A stretch of DNA of 38,177 bases from assembly GCA_002503545.1 (NCBI GenBank), contig DARY01000011.1, positions 213 through 38,389 of the forward strand, in the 5' to 3' direction. The position numbers and the translations under genes are program-made. Positions within the stretch are counted from its first letter, which is position 1. Each line of letters opens with the position of its first letter. This document shows, in pieces, positions 30,892 through 38,177 of the stretch. The notes beneath the pieces were generated by a model. It did not search any database. It worked only from the letters and a program-made list of their open reading frames with translations, and was not told the origin of the DNA. This DNA comes from Candidatus Methanomethylophilus sp. UBA78. GTDB taxonomy: Archaea; Thermoplasmatota; Thermoplasmata; Methanomassiliicoccales; Methanomethylophilaceae.

Positions 30892-31530
30892 ATGCTCGTA
30901 CTGGACAGCTCCGCGTTATTCTCCATGGAGAACCTCCCCGAGGAGGAATCCTGCTGCCCGCCCGGGGTGATCGAGGAACTGGCCAAGTACAAGGACCGCC
31001 GGCTCGACCTGTGGGGGGACCTGCTCCGCGTGTACGACTGCACCAGGGAATCCGTGAGGAAGGTGGAGGAGGCGGCCGGCAGGAGCGGCGACCTCGGACG
31101 CCTCTCGCCGGTCGACGTGACGGTGCTGGCACTGGCCCTCGACGTCGGCGGGACCGTGATGACCGACGACTACTCGATCCAGAACACCGCCCGCATCATG
31201 GGGATACCTTACAGGGCGGTCGGACAGACCGGGATCAGGAAGGTCGAGAAGTGGAACTACCAGTGCATAGGATGCAGGAAATGGTACAAGGAGAAGCTGC
31301 CGGAGTGCCCGGTCTGCGGTTCCCCCATGAAGGCGCACAGGAAGCGCCGATCAGGGGAACAGATGCTTGCACCTGATGAGCTTGCCCATCCTGCGCGTCC
31401 CGAGGATGCCCATGCAGAGGGCCGTGCTCCTGTCGCTCCTGAAGGCGAAGGTGTCGGCCAGCTTCTTGTTGTTGGCGGCGATGCGGAGGGGTTTGTAGAG
31501 GACATCCCTCCACTCGCGCTCGTAGGATGA
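30892..31530 (+). CDS. nob1: rRNA maturation endonuclease Nob1 with C-terminal extension
   Basis: Nob1 cleaves the 3' end of pre-16S/18S rRNA in the small subunit. The 212-residue frame has a PIN domain with acidic residues D5 (LVLDSS), D75 (SPVDVT) and D92/D93 (VMTDDYSIQ), and a zinc ribbon with C125, C128, C139 and C142 followed by a basic HRKRR patch. Normal archaeal Nob1 proteins end about there. Here a further 58 residues rich in Ala, Glu, Pro and Gly continue to 31530 and overlap the convergent reductase gene by 180 nt. The extension looks unselected and may result from a lost stop or a frame error. Confidence 0.85.
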   Translation: MLVLDSSALFSMENLPEEESCCPPGVIEELAKYKDRRLDLWGDLLRVYDCTRESVRKVEEAAGRSGDLGRLSPVDVTVLALALDVGGTVMTDDYSIQNTARIMGIPYRAVGQTGIRKVEKWNYQCIGCRKWYKEKLPECPVCGSPMKAHRKRRSGEQMLAPDELAHPARPEDAHAEGRAPVAPEGEGVGQLLVVGGDAEGFVEDIPPLALVG

Positions 31531-32439
31531 CAGCGGCGTCCCGTTCAGGATGTTCTCCGCGGCCGCGACGCCGGCCATCCTGCCGGTTATCATGGCCTGG
31601 GGTATCCCGCCCCCGTTGACGGGCATGACGACACCGGCGGCGTCTCCCGCCAGGAGGCAGTTGCCGGATACGGTCCTCTGGATGGGGCCCTCGCTGGGGA
31701 CGTACTTCCCCTTCATGGGGGTTATGAGCTTCAGGTTGTGCATCTCCACGAACCGGTCCATGTATTCGCGGAGGGTTCCGTTGGAGAACCTGGGCGAGAA
31801 CCCGATCCCCACGTTGGCAACCCCTTTCTTGGGTATTATCCACCCGTATGCGCCGGGCGCTATGCGTCCGAAGAACATCTGGACGGCCGGATCGAAATCC
31901 CCCTCGGCCTGTGCGGTCACGGCCGGGTAGCAGTTCCTGTTGGAGGGAAGACCCAGACTCTTCGCGACGAGGGAGTTGGGTCCGTCGGCGCCGATGATCA
32001 CCTTGTAGGATATCTCCCCCTGGGACGTTCTCGCCGTTCCGCCGTACGCCCCCTTGAACCTGCATCCCGTCACGAGTTCGGCTCCCGCACGGACCGCGGC
32101 GTCGGCATGGTACTGGTCGAACCTGTCTCTGTCGGTCGTGTAGCCGGTGAACGGGAACTGCCGCACCTTGCCCTTGGGGTCGACGAGCCTTATGCTCTCG
32201 ACATCCCTGCACACGAGATTTGCTGGCACATCGAAAAGCGAATCGACGTCGGAGAGTTTCGGGAACATCTCGGCGATCTCCTTCACGGAGGGCATGAGCT
32301 CCCCGCAGCGGACCGGCGTGCCCACCGCGTCGCGCATCTCTATCATCGTGACCTTGACGCCTCTCTCCGCGGCGTACTTGGCGGCGACGCTTCCGGCCGG
32401 ACCGGAACCGACAACCAGGACATCAGTCTCGATAACCAT
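31351..32439 (-). CDS. Digeranylgeranylglycerophospholipid reductase
   Basis: This FAD-dependent reductase saturates the isoprenoid chains of archaeal lipids. The 362-residue protein has the FAD dinucleotide motif DVLVVGSGPAGSVAA (6-20), the family motif TPVRCGELM, an FAD loop CLLAGDAAGVVMPVNGGGI and a C-terminal substrate-binding part. The ATG at 32439 has AGGTGAT 4 nt upstream and follows idsA after 5 nt. The C-terminal third looks conserved through the segment that overlaps Nob1, so the reductase reading there is preferred. A longer upstream open frame is a shadow of idsA. Confidence 0.9.
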   Translation of the reverse strand: MVIETDVLVVGSGPAGSVAAKYAAERGVKVTMIEMRDAVGTPVRCGELMPSVKEIAEMFPKLSDVDSLFDVPANLVCRDVESIRLVDPKGKVRQFPFTGYTTDRDRFDQYHADAAVRAGAELVTGCRFKGAYGGTARTSQGEISYKVIIGADGPNSLVAKSLGLPSNRNCYPAVTAQAEGDFDPAVQMFFGRIAPGAYGWIIPKKGVANVGIGFSPRFSNGTLREYMDRFVEMHNLKLITPMKGKYVPSEGPIQRTVSGNCLLAGDAAGVVMPVNGGGIPQAMITGRMAGVAAAENILNGTPLSSYEREWRDVLYKPLRIAANNKKLADTFAFRSDRSTALCMGILGTRRMGKLIRCKHLFP

Positions 32440-32444
32440 GGGAA

Positions 32445-33410
32445 TCACCTGTCGCGCGAGACGAAGAAATCCAGAAGCCCTATGAGGGAGCTCTTGTAGA
32501 CGGAGTCCTGCGTGGATTCCAGATTGGACTTGGCCCTCTCCGCTATCTCCCTCGCCTTGGCGCGGCATCTGGCTATCGAATCGGTCTGCTTTATCAGGGC
32601 GATGCATTCCGCCGCATCGCTGTAGTCGGAATCGGTTTTGGTGAAGATCTCCCTTACGCGCGGACCTACGGTCTCGTCCTCCATCGCGTAGATTATGGGC
32701 AGGGTGGGCTTCCCCTCCACGATGTCGTTGCCCGTCCTCTTCCCCGTGGAGTCCTCGTCCCCCACTATATCCAGGACGTCGTCTATTATCTGGAATGCGA
32801 TACCGGCATCGTAGGCGAAGCTGCCCATGCGGTCGATCTCCTCCATATCGGACTGTGCCAGATAGGCTCCGCATTTGCCTGCGCACTCGATCAGACGCGC
32901 GGTCTTCCCCTCGATGATCTTCATGTAATGCGCCTCGTCCACGACTGCGCTGCGCTCGTACTTCTTCTGGGAGAACTCCCCGGCCGCCAATCCCGATGCG
33001 GCTTCCACTATGAAGTCGATGATACTCTCCGCACCGGAACCGAGGAGACGGAAACCGACGGAGAAAAGGTAATCCCCCGCGATGATCGATTTACCCAGGG
33101 CGTACTCCTTGTAGAGGGCCTTGGCTCCCCTGCGGAGGTCCCCGTGGTCGTTGATGTCGTCGTGGATGAGGGTGGCGTTGTGGATCAGCTCTATGGCGGC
33201 ACCGACGTCCACGGCTCTCCCTGCGTCTTTCCCGCCGCAGGCGTAGTATGCGAGGATGCATATGGCCGGCCTGATCCTCTTGCCTTGACTCCTGAGAACA
33301 TACTGGCACATCTCGGTGAGCTCATCGTTTTCCGAAACGGTAGAATCGCTCATGACCTTCTCCACGAGGTCAAGGTCTTTCGCAATACAGTCATGCCAGG
33401 AATCTGCCAT
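32445..33410 (-). CDS. idsA: Geranylgeranyl (trans-polyprenyl) diphosphate synthase
   Basis: IdsA condenses isopentenyl diphosphate to the C20 precursor of archaeal lipids. The 321-residue protein has the aspartate-rich motifs DDIND (84-88) and DDVLD (210-214), plus GKRIRPA and KTARLIEC. The residue five before the first motif is small (A79), which fits a long product such as geranylgeranyl diphosphate or longer; this is an inference. Its gene leads into the reductase gene, so two consecutive lipid steps are co-ordered. TATA CTTTAAGTA lies about 26 nt upstream. Confidence 0.92.
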   Translation of the reverse strand: MADSWHDCIAKDLDLVEKVMSDSTVSENDELTEMCQYVLRSQGKRIRPAICILAYYACGGKDAGRAVDVGAAIELIHNATLIHDDINDHGDLRRGAKALYKEYALGKSIIAGDYLFSVGFRLLGSGAESIIDFIVEAASGLAAGEFSQKKYERSAVVDEAHYMKIIEGKTARLIECAGKCGAYLAQSDMEEIDRMGSFAYDAGIAFQIIDDVLDIVGDEDSTGKRTGNDIVEGKPTLPIIYAMEDETVGPRVREIFTKTDSDYSDAAECIALIKQTDSIARCRAKAREIAERAKSNLESTQDSVYKSSLIGLLDFFVSRDR

Positions 33411-33430
33411 CGGTTGTCAATGGACAGACC

Positions 33431-33440
33431 GTACTTAAAG
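33431..33440 (-). promoter_or_regulatory. TATA box of the idsA unit
   Basis: CTTTAAGTAC on the minus strand is centred about 26 nt from the idsA ATG at 33410, so the transcript is predicted to start at the ATG. Confidence 0.5.
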
Positions 33441-33549
33441 ATACTGATAGTTCCGGAAGACCGCGGCGGCGGTCTCCCGCAATCCGGCCGGGGTGCGGTC
33501 CCGGACCTGCTGGGTATTGCTCCGGCCGGTCCGGTCCGCGTTCGAAGAA

Positions 33550-33726
33550 TCAGGCCGGTTCCCACTTGCATTTCACGGGGGATACGATGGCGCTTTCGGC
33601 CTTGAGCTCCTTGAACGCCTTGTCGACCTCCGCCTTGTCGATACCGAGGATCTTGGAAACATCGCCTGCGGAGAGAGGCTTGCCCGCCTCTTTCATTGCC
33701 TTTAAGACGTCGTCTTTGACAGTCAT
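33550..33726 (-). CDS. 58-residue winged-helix-like protein
   Basis: The ATG at 33726 opens a frame of 58 codons to TGA at 33550. It encodes a small helix-turn-helix with the plan VLKAMKEAGKPLSAGDVSKI, LGIDKAEVDKAFKELKAE and a short C-terminal strand ending SPVKCKWEPA, typical of a minimal winged helix that might bind DNA. It is too short for simple length filters. A TATA box TTTTTAAATCG at 33746-33757 sits 26 nt upstream with no ribosome binding site, so it is probably leaderless. Its target genes are unknown; it lies downstream of the fpo operon. Confidence 0.8.
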   Translation of the reverse strand: MTVKDDVLKAMKEAGKPLSAGDVSKILGIDKAEVDKAFKELKAESAIVSPVKCKWEPA

Positions 33727-33745
33727 GGCATCTCAATGGGGATTC

Positions 33746-33757
33746 CGATTTAAAAAG
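33746..33757 (-). promoter_or_regulatory. TATA box of the small winged-helix gene
   Basis: TTTTTAAATCG on the minus strand, centred near 33752, is about 26 nt from the ATG at 33726 and separates this gene from the fpo operon. Confidence 0.6.
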
Positions 33758-33809
33758 AGATGTCCCGTACCGAGAAACAGTGTTGTAATCAATCGGAAGA
33801 AAGGTTGTT

Positions 33810-33827
33810 CCGGCCCGGGCGGGCCGG
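33810..33827 (-). terminator. Terminator hairpin after fpoN
   Basis: CCGGCCC (33810-33816) pairs with GGGCCGG (33821-33827) around a 4-nt loop. On the minus strand the stem is followed by AACAACCTTTCTT, a modest T-rich tail. It lies 16 nt after the fpoN stop and before the next promoter. Confidence 0.6.
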
Positions 33828-33842
33828 TAAATTGTTTTCTGC

Positions 33843-35354
33843 TCAGATCAGAGCCGCGGCGGCGTCTGCACAGAGGTCCAGTATGGGCCCGGGGTAGACA
33901 CCGAGGACGATGACGAGGACCGCGCAGACCGCTATCGCGATCGCGAAGGTATTCGGGATCTTGATCTTTCCGGACGCGTCCTTGCTGGGCTTCTCGATGT
34001 ACATGGCCTTGATGACCCTGACGTAGTAGTACAGGGAGATCGCCGAGTTGAGGATGGCGACGAACGCCAGCCACACCCACTGGGTCATTACTCCGCTTCC
34101 GTCCGCGTCGAAGATCGCTCCGGAGAACAGGATGAACTTGGAGGTGAATCCTGCGAGCGGGGGAACTCCGGCCAGGGAGAAGAGGAACAGCATCATCGCG
34201 AAAGCGAGGAGCGGCGCCCTCTTGGCAAGTCCGTTGTAGTCCGTGATCTTCTCGCCGATACCGACGCATATGAGCGCGCCGACGATCAGGAACGCACCGC
34301 CCTTCATGAACACGTGGGTGAACATGTGGAACAGTCCGCCGACCAGGGCGTACTCGCTCATGACGGCCATGACGATGAGGATGTATCCGGCCTGCGCGAT
34401 GGACGAGTAGGCGAGCATCCTCTTGATGTTGTTCTGCGAGATGGCCACTATGTTACCGACGGTCATGCTGAACGCGGCCATGATGGCGAATATGTACTGG
34501 ATCAGCTCGATGTCGAAGCCCGCCATCGACTTCGCGACGACGAACATGACAAGGAAGACCTTGAAGAACACGACCAGACCCATCTTCTTGGATCCCGTTG
34601 CCAGGAACAGGGAGACGGGGGTGGAGGATCCTTCGTACACATCGGGCGCCCACATGTGGAACGGAACGGCGGCGATCTTGAATCCGTAACCGGCAATCAT
34701 GCAGATCAGACCGATCACGAGAGGCCAGCTGTAGCCGTTGGCTGCGAGGGCAGGGCCGAGCTCGGACAGGGTCAGGGTCTCGAGGGATCCGAAGAGCATC
34801 GAGATACCGTAGATCGTCAGAGCGGTGGAGAGTCCTCCGATGACGACGTACTTGACACCGGCCTCGGCGGCGCGGGAGTCGCATCTCTTCATGGTGACGA
34901 GCACGTAGGAAGAGATGGAGACGGCCTCCACACCGACGAAGATGCCGACCAGATCGTTGGCCTCACCGATGAACATCATTCCGACGGTCGCGATGAGCAG
35001 CAGGGCGTTGTACGCTCCGAAGTGGAGGGTGGTGGTCTCGGTGCTCGATATGGACACGAACAGGGTGATGAGGGCCACTGTCTGGAACAGCAGTATCATC
35101 AGTCCGCTGAATGCGTTGTACTCGAACAGGCCCTCGAAGGACGCGTATTCGGCCGGGTAGTTGGCGCCGGTCAGCATTATCAGGTTTATCGCAATGCTGA
35201 TGACCATCACGATCAGGGCGATTGCGGAGACCGGCGCTTTCTTCTTGAATCCGAAGTAGAGCGCCGGCATGAGCAGGGCTCCGATGATCAGCACGATCAT
35301 CGGAGCGATCGGGGAGTAGCTCCCGAATATGTCAGTAATTACCGTTGCATCCAT
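33843..35354 (-). CDS. fpoN: F420H2 dehydrogenase-like subunit FpoN (NuoN family)
   Basis: This is one of the three antiporter-like subunits of the proton-pumping complex I relatives. The 503-residue protein has about 14 membrane segments. The family charges are in place: E143 in GVEAVSISSY, and K226 in GYGFKIAAVPFHMWAPDVYEG, plus lysines at 256-257. The length fits NuoN. It is the last gene of fpoL-fpoM-fpoN, follows fpoM after 1 nt and is closed by a hairpin. The electron-input module is not visible, so Fpo with or without FpoF cannot be told here. Confidence 0.92.
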   Translation of the reverse strand: MDATVITDIFGSYSPIAPMIVLIIGALLMPALYFGFKKKAPVSAIALIVMVISIAINLIMLTGANYPAEYASFEGLFEYNAFSGLMILLFQTVALITLFVSISSTETTTLHFGAYNALLLIATVGMMFIGEANDLVGIFVGVEAVSISSYVLVTMKRCDSRAAEAGVKYVVIGGLSTALTIYGISMLFGSLETLTLSELGPALAANGYSWPLVIGLICMIAGYGFKIAAVPFHMWAPDVYEGSSTPVSLFLATGSKKMGLVVFFKVFLVMFVVAKSMAGFDIELIQYIFAIMAAFSMTVGNIVAISQNNIKRMLAYSSIAQAGYILIVMAVMSEYALVGGLFHMFTHVFMKGGAFLIVGALICVGIGEKITDYNGLAKRAPLLAFAMMLFLFSLAGVPPLAGFTSKFILFSGAIFDADGSGVMTQWVWLAFVAILNSAISLYYYVRVIKAMYIEKPSKDASGKIKIPNTFAIAIAVCAVLVIVLGVYPGPILDLCADAAAALI

Positions 35355-35355
35355 T

Positions 35356-36849
35356 TCAGATCACTCCGGGGAAGCTGTACAGGTTGATCATAGTCAGAGC
35401 CAGGTCGGGCCACACACCGTAGACGGTGACCAGCAGGGCGAGGACCCCGAGGCACACCATCTCGATCTTGTCGACGTCGTGCACGTGCGCGAAGTCGATC
35501 TTGGTGGTGAGTCTTCCGAACAGCGTCCTCTGCATCGCGAACAGGTAGTAACCTGCGGTGAGCAGCAGGGACAGCAGGCAGAAGATCAGCAGGTAGATGA
35601 CGTCGTTGGCTACGCACCAGTCGTAGAATGCGTAGACTATTCCGAACTCTCCCCAGAACCCGATGAGACCGGGCAGTCCGAGGGAGGCCATGAACGCGAA
35701 CATCATGAAGGTGGCGTAGACGGGCATCTTGCCGGCGATTCCTCCGAGGAGGGGTATCTCCCTGGTTCCGATGTTGTGTCCGGCCATTCCGCAGACCATG
35801 AAGAGCATGGCCGAGATGAGACCGTGTGCGAACATCTGGAATATCGCGAACTCGATACCGGTGGTGGTCAGGCAGCCCATGGAGACCATCACGAGACCCA
35901 TGTGGGAGATGGACGAGTATGCGACCATCTTCTTGAGGTCCCTCTGCGCGATGCAGGCGTAGGCTCCGTAGATCATAGCCAGCAGACCCATGAAGATCAT
36001 CACGGACTGCCAGTTCTGGGCTCCGATGCTGAGGTTCTCTATGCAGACCCTGATTATACCGTAGGAACCCATCTTCAGCATGACTCCGGCCAGCAGGACG
36101 GATCCCGCGGTGGGTGCTTCGGTGTGGGCGTCGGGCAGCCAGGTGTGGAAGGGCACGGCGGGCATCTTGACCGCGAATCCGAAGAACAGGAGTCCGAAGA
36201 CCAGAGTCTGGAACAGCGCGGGGAAGGCTCCGCTCGCATTGGATACGGCCGCGAAGCTGAAGTCGATCAGGCCGCCGTTGACCTCCGCCGCCTGGAACAC
36301 CAGGGCGAAGATACCGATCAGCATGACCAGCGAGGCCACGTGGGTGTAGATGAAGAACTTGATGGCGGAGTAGTGCCTCCTCGGACCTCCGTACCAGGAG
36401 ATGAGGAAGTACATCGGGATCAGAGCGACCTCCCACAGGATGTAGAAGAGGAAGTAATCCGCGGCGGTGTACACTCCCATAAGTCCTACTTCGATGGCCA
36501 GCAGCAGCGTGAAGAAGTAGTTGGGGCGGTCGCCCTCCTTGTAGGAGAACGCCACCACGACCACCTCAAGCACGGCGGTGAGGAAGACCATCAGTATGCT
36601 AAGACCGTCGACCGTGAGGAGCAGGCTCATCTTGAGGCCGGCGGAATCGATCCAGTTCGCACTGAAGTCGAACTGGCTGAGGTCGTCGCCGCCAAGCATC
36701 ACTATGGCGGTGAGACCGAGGGTTATCAGGGCGAATACGAGCGCGACCAGCCTGGCGTACTTCTGCCTCTCCCCGCCCATGAACAGGGTCAGGATGGATC
36801 CGAGCAGAGGGACCAGGACGATTGCGGGCAGTATGAAAGAACCTTCCAT
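35356..36849 (-). CDS. fpoM: F420H2 dehydrogenase-like subunit FpoM (NuoM family)
   Basis: The 497-residue antiporter-like subunit has about 14 membrane segments and the conserved charge chain for proton movement: E140 in ILWEVALIPMYFLI, K228 in FAVKMPAVPFHTWLPDAHTE, and K259 in VMLKMGSYG. The AMLFMVCGMAGHNIGT region is also typical of NuoM. The gene starts 1 nt after fpoL and ends 1 nt before fpoN. Confidence 0.93.
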   Translation of the reverse strand: MEGSFILPAIVLVPLLGSILTLFMGGERQKYARLVALVFALITLGLTAIVMLGGDDLSQFDFSANWIDSAGLKMSLLLTVDGLSILMVFLTAVLEVVVVAFSYKEGDRPNYFFTLLLAIEVGLMGVYTAADYFLFYILWEVALIPMYFLISWYGGPRRHYSAIKFFIYTHVASLVMLIGIFALVFQAAEVNGGLIDFSFAAVSNASGAFPALFQTLVFGLLFFGFAVKMPAVPFHTWLPDAHTEAPTAGSVLLAGVMLKMGSYGIIRVCIENLSIGAQNWQSVMIFMGLLAMIYGAYACIAQRDLKKMVAYSSISHMGLVMVSMGCLTTTGIEFAIFQMFAHGLISAMLFMVCGMAGHNIGTREIPLLGGIAGKMPVYATFMMFAFMASLGLPGLIGFWGEFGIVYAFYDWCVANDVIYLLIFCLLSLLLTAGYYLFAMQRTLFGRLTTKIDFAHVHDVDKIEMVCLGVLALLVTVYGVWPDLALTMINLYSFPGVI

Positions 36850-36850
36850 C

Positions 36851-38177
36851 TCAGAGACCTCCGAAGATGTAGACGAACATGATCGTGACCAGGAAGAGCA
36901 CGATCACTCCGCCCACGACCACTCCGGCGTAGGTGTGGACGTTACCGTTCTGAGCCTTGCTCAGGAGGTCTCCTCCGCCTACGACGGCGTTGGAGAGTCC
37001 GTTGACGGTTCCGTCGATCACGTTCCTGTCGAAGTAGTCCACTCCCAGAGCGACGTCGTATCCGAGCTTCCAGGAGAACTGGTCGTAGATTTCAGGCATG
37101 TACCACCTGTTCTGTACGGTCCTGTACAGCCAGGAGGTCCCGTTCTTGCTGACGCAGCCGGGGTTGACCGACTTCTTGACGTACATCAGGTAGGCCAGTC
37201 CGATTGCGATGAGGACGAGTGCGATGGTCAGGTAGGTCTTCCAGGTGGTGAAGATCTCCACTACCCAGTGGAGTCCGGTCTCCGCCTCTCCTCCGGCTAC
37301 GGTCCACACCATAGCGGTGAGGTCGTAGCTGATGGTGAAGACGCCGTCCCAGCCGAAGAGCAGGGTGAATCCGAACGCGAACGCGAACAGAGACAGCACG
37401 CAGAGGGGCAGGGTCATGCAGCGGGGGGACTCGCCGTGGCAGTGCTTCGCCTTCTCCCTGGGCTCGCCCTTGAAGGTCATGAACCACAGGCGGAACATGT
37501 AGAACGCGGTCATGAACGCGGTGACGATTCCGAGGAACCACAGCAGTGCGAAGCACATGCTGGTGAGGTCGGCCGTGTCCTTGAAGGCGTCGAATACGAC
37601 GTCCAGCACGAGGTCCTTGGACCAGAATCCCGCGAAGAACGGGAATCCGGCGATGGACAGGGATCCGATGAGCATGGTTATCGAGGTTATGGGCATCTTC
37701 TTGGAGAGTCCGCCCATGAGGCGCATGTCCTCCGTTCCGCAGGCGTGGATGACGGAACCGCTGCCCAGGAAGAGCAGTGCCTTGAAGAAGGCGTGGTTCG
37801 CCATGTGGAGGCATCCGGCGGTGTATCCGAGGGCACCGGCGGCCATGAGGGCCGTGTTACCCTCCTCCATCCCGAGGGCGAAGAGGTATCCTCCCGCACC
37901 GAGGGAAAGGAACATGTATCCCAGCTGGGACAGGGTCGAGTAGGCGAGGACCTTCTTGATGTTCATGTTGTTCATCGCCATGGTGGCGGTGAAGAACGCG
38001 GTGACACCTCCGATGATCGCCACGAACAGCATTACCTCAGCGTTCATAGCGAAGAGCGGGAAGCACCTTGCCACGAGGTAGACTCCGGCCTTGACCATGG
38101 TTGCCGCATGGATAAGCGCGGAGACGGTGGTGGGTCCGGCCATCGCATCCGGGAGCCAGTCGTGCAGGGGGAACTGA
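36851..38177 (-). CDS. fpoL: F420H2 dehydrogenase-like subunit FpoL (NuoL family), 5' end outside the window
   Basis: The open frame continues past the window edge: before the internal ATG at 38143 the frame reads QFPLHDWLPDA, the conserved core of NuoL, so the real start lies upstream of the window. About 442 residues are visible. They include MAGPTTVSALIHAATMVKAG, HAFFKALLFLGSG and a C-terminal long lateral helix region ending in a last membrane segment (YAGVVVGGVIVLFLVTIMFVY), typical of NuoL. The subunit carries one proton channel and the helix that clamps FpoM and FpoN. Confidence 0.93.
   Translation of the reverse strand, partial: QFPLHDWLPDAMAGPTTVSALIHAATMVKAGVYLVARCFPLFAMNAEVMLFVAIIGGVTAFFTATMAMNNMNIKKVLAYSTLSQLGYMFLSLGAGGYLFALGMEEGNTALMAAGALGYTAGCLHMANHAFFKALLFLGSGSVIHACGTEDMRLMGGLSKKMPITSITMLIGSLSIAGFPFFAGFWSKDLVLDVVFDAFKDTADLTSMCFALLWFLGIVTAFMTAFYMFRLWFMTFKGEPREKAKHCHGESPRCMTLPLCVLSLFAFAFGFTLLFGWDGVFTISYDLTAMVWTVAGGEAETGLHWVVEIFTTWKTYLTIALVLIAIGLAYLMYVKKSVNPGCVSKNGTSWLYRTVQNRWYMPEIYDQFSWKLGYDVALGVDYFDRNVIDGTVNGLSNAVVGGGDLLSKAQNGNVHTYAGVVVGGVIVLFLVTIMFVYIFGGL

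Noticed and set aside
32440..32886. Upstream extension of the reductase frame
   Set aside because: It lies inside idsA, whose motifs are clear, and the reductase FAD motif begins right after the ATG at 32439, which has a ribosome binding site.
36851..38177. Truncated fpoL pseudogene
   Set aside because: The frame is open to the window edge and reads conserved NuoL sequence upstream of the internal ATG. It is cut by the window, not broken.

Overview
The window reads as a GC-rich archaeal chromosome segment, most likely from a methanogenic member of the Thermoplasmatota such as the Methanomassiliicoccales. The archaeal call is firm: it rests on aIF5A, Nop5, Nob1, an Sm-like protein, CDP-archaeol synthase, geranylgeranyl reductase, an archaeal-type (His) signal peptidase and TATA-box promoters placed to give leaderless or short-leader mRNAs. 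The order-level guess is an inference from the Fpo-type FpoL/M/N subunits together with larEBC and SMC-ScpAB, and it is not proven by the sequence.

Layout. 1-4114 (+): a membrane-anchored AlbA_2 protein followed by larE-larB-larC, the nickel-pincer nucleotide cofactor genes, coupled by 4-nt overlaps. 4187-9632: a tRNA-rich stretch with tRNA-Leu(UAA), tRNA-Val(CAC), tRNA-Val(UAC) and tRNA-Gly(CCC), mixed with lineage-specific genes: a four-Cys zinc protein, a tandem-ACT protein, a radical-SAM-like protein that has lost all three cluster cysteines, an aldehyde-dehydrogenase-like protein that has lost its nucleophile, and a triple zinc-ribbon protein. 9748-14209 (+): rtcA and arfC (RNA 3'-end cyclisation, riboflavin/F420 precursor), then mtnA, a class II aldolase and nop5. 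14313-15670 (+): a candidate 21-residue leader ORF, aIF5A and agmatinase, linking polyamine supply to the hypusinated factor.

15742-26931 (-): nine tightly packed co-directional genes, read as smc, scpA, scpB, an Sm-like gene, a fused two-domain ABC permease, two different ABC ATPases, a PhoU-like (DUF47) gene and glmM. The smc promoter is followed by a roughly 100-nt leader with nested inverted repeats and a hairpin that holds the probable ribosome binding site in its loop. 27104-28283 (-): a SipW-like signal peptidase and its probable exported substrate. 28359-30791 (-): carS, pyrE, family 4 uracil-DNA glycosylase and a HAD phosphatase. Nob1 (+) is divergent from carS and overlaps the end of the geranylgeranyl reductase gene by 180 nt. 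idsA and the reductase (-) make archaeal lipid chains. A 58-residue winged-helix-like gene (-) follows. The window ends inside an fpoL-fpoM-fpoN operon (-) for the membrane arm of an Fpo-like proton pump.

Most of the content is housekeeping. The unusual points are the two adjacent degenerate enzymes, the structured smc leader, the segregation-transport-cell-envelope gene run, the two-ATPase transporter without a binding protein, and the Nob1 extension.
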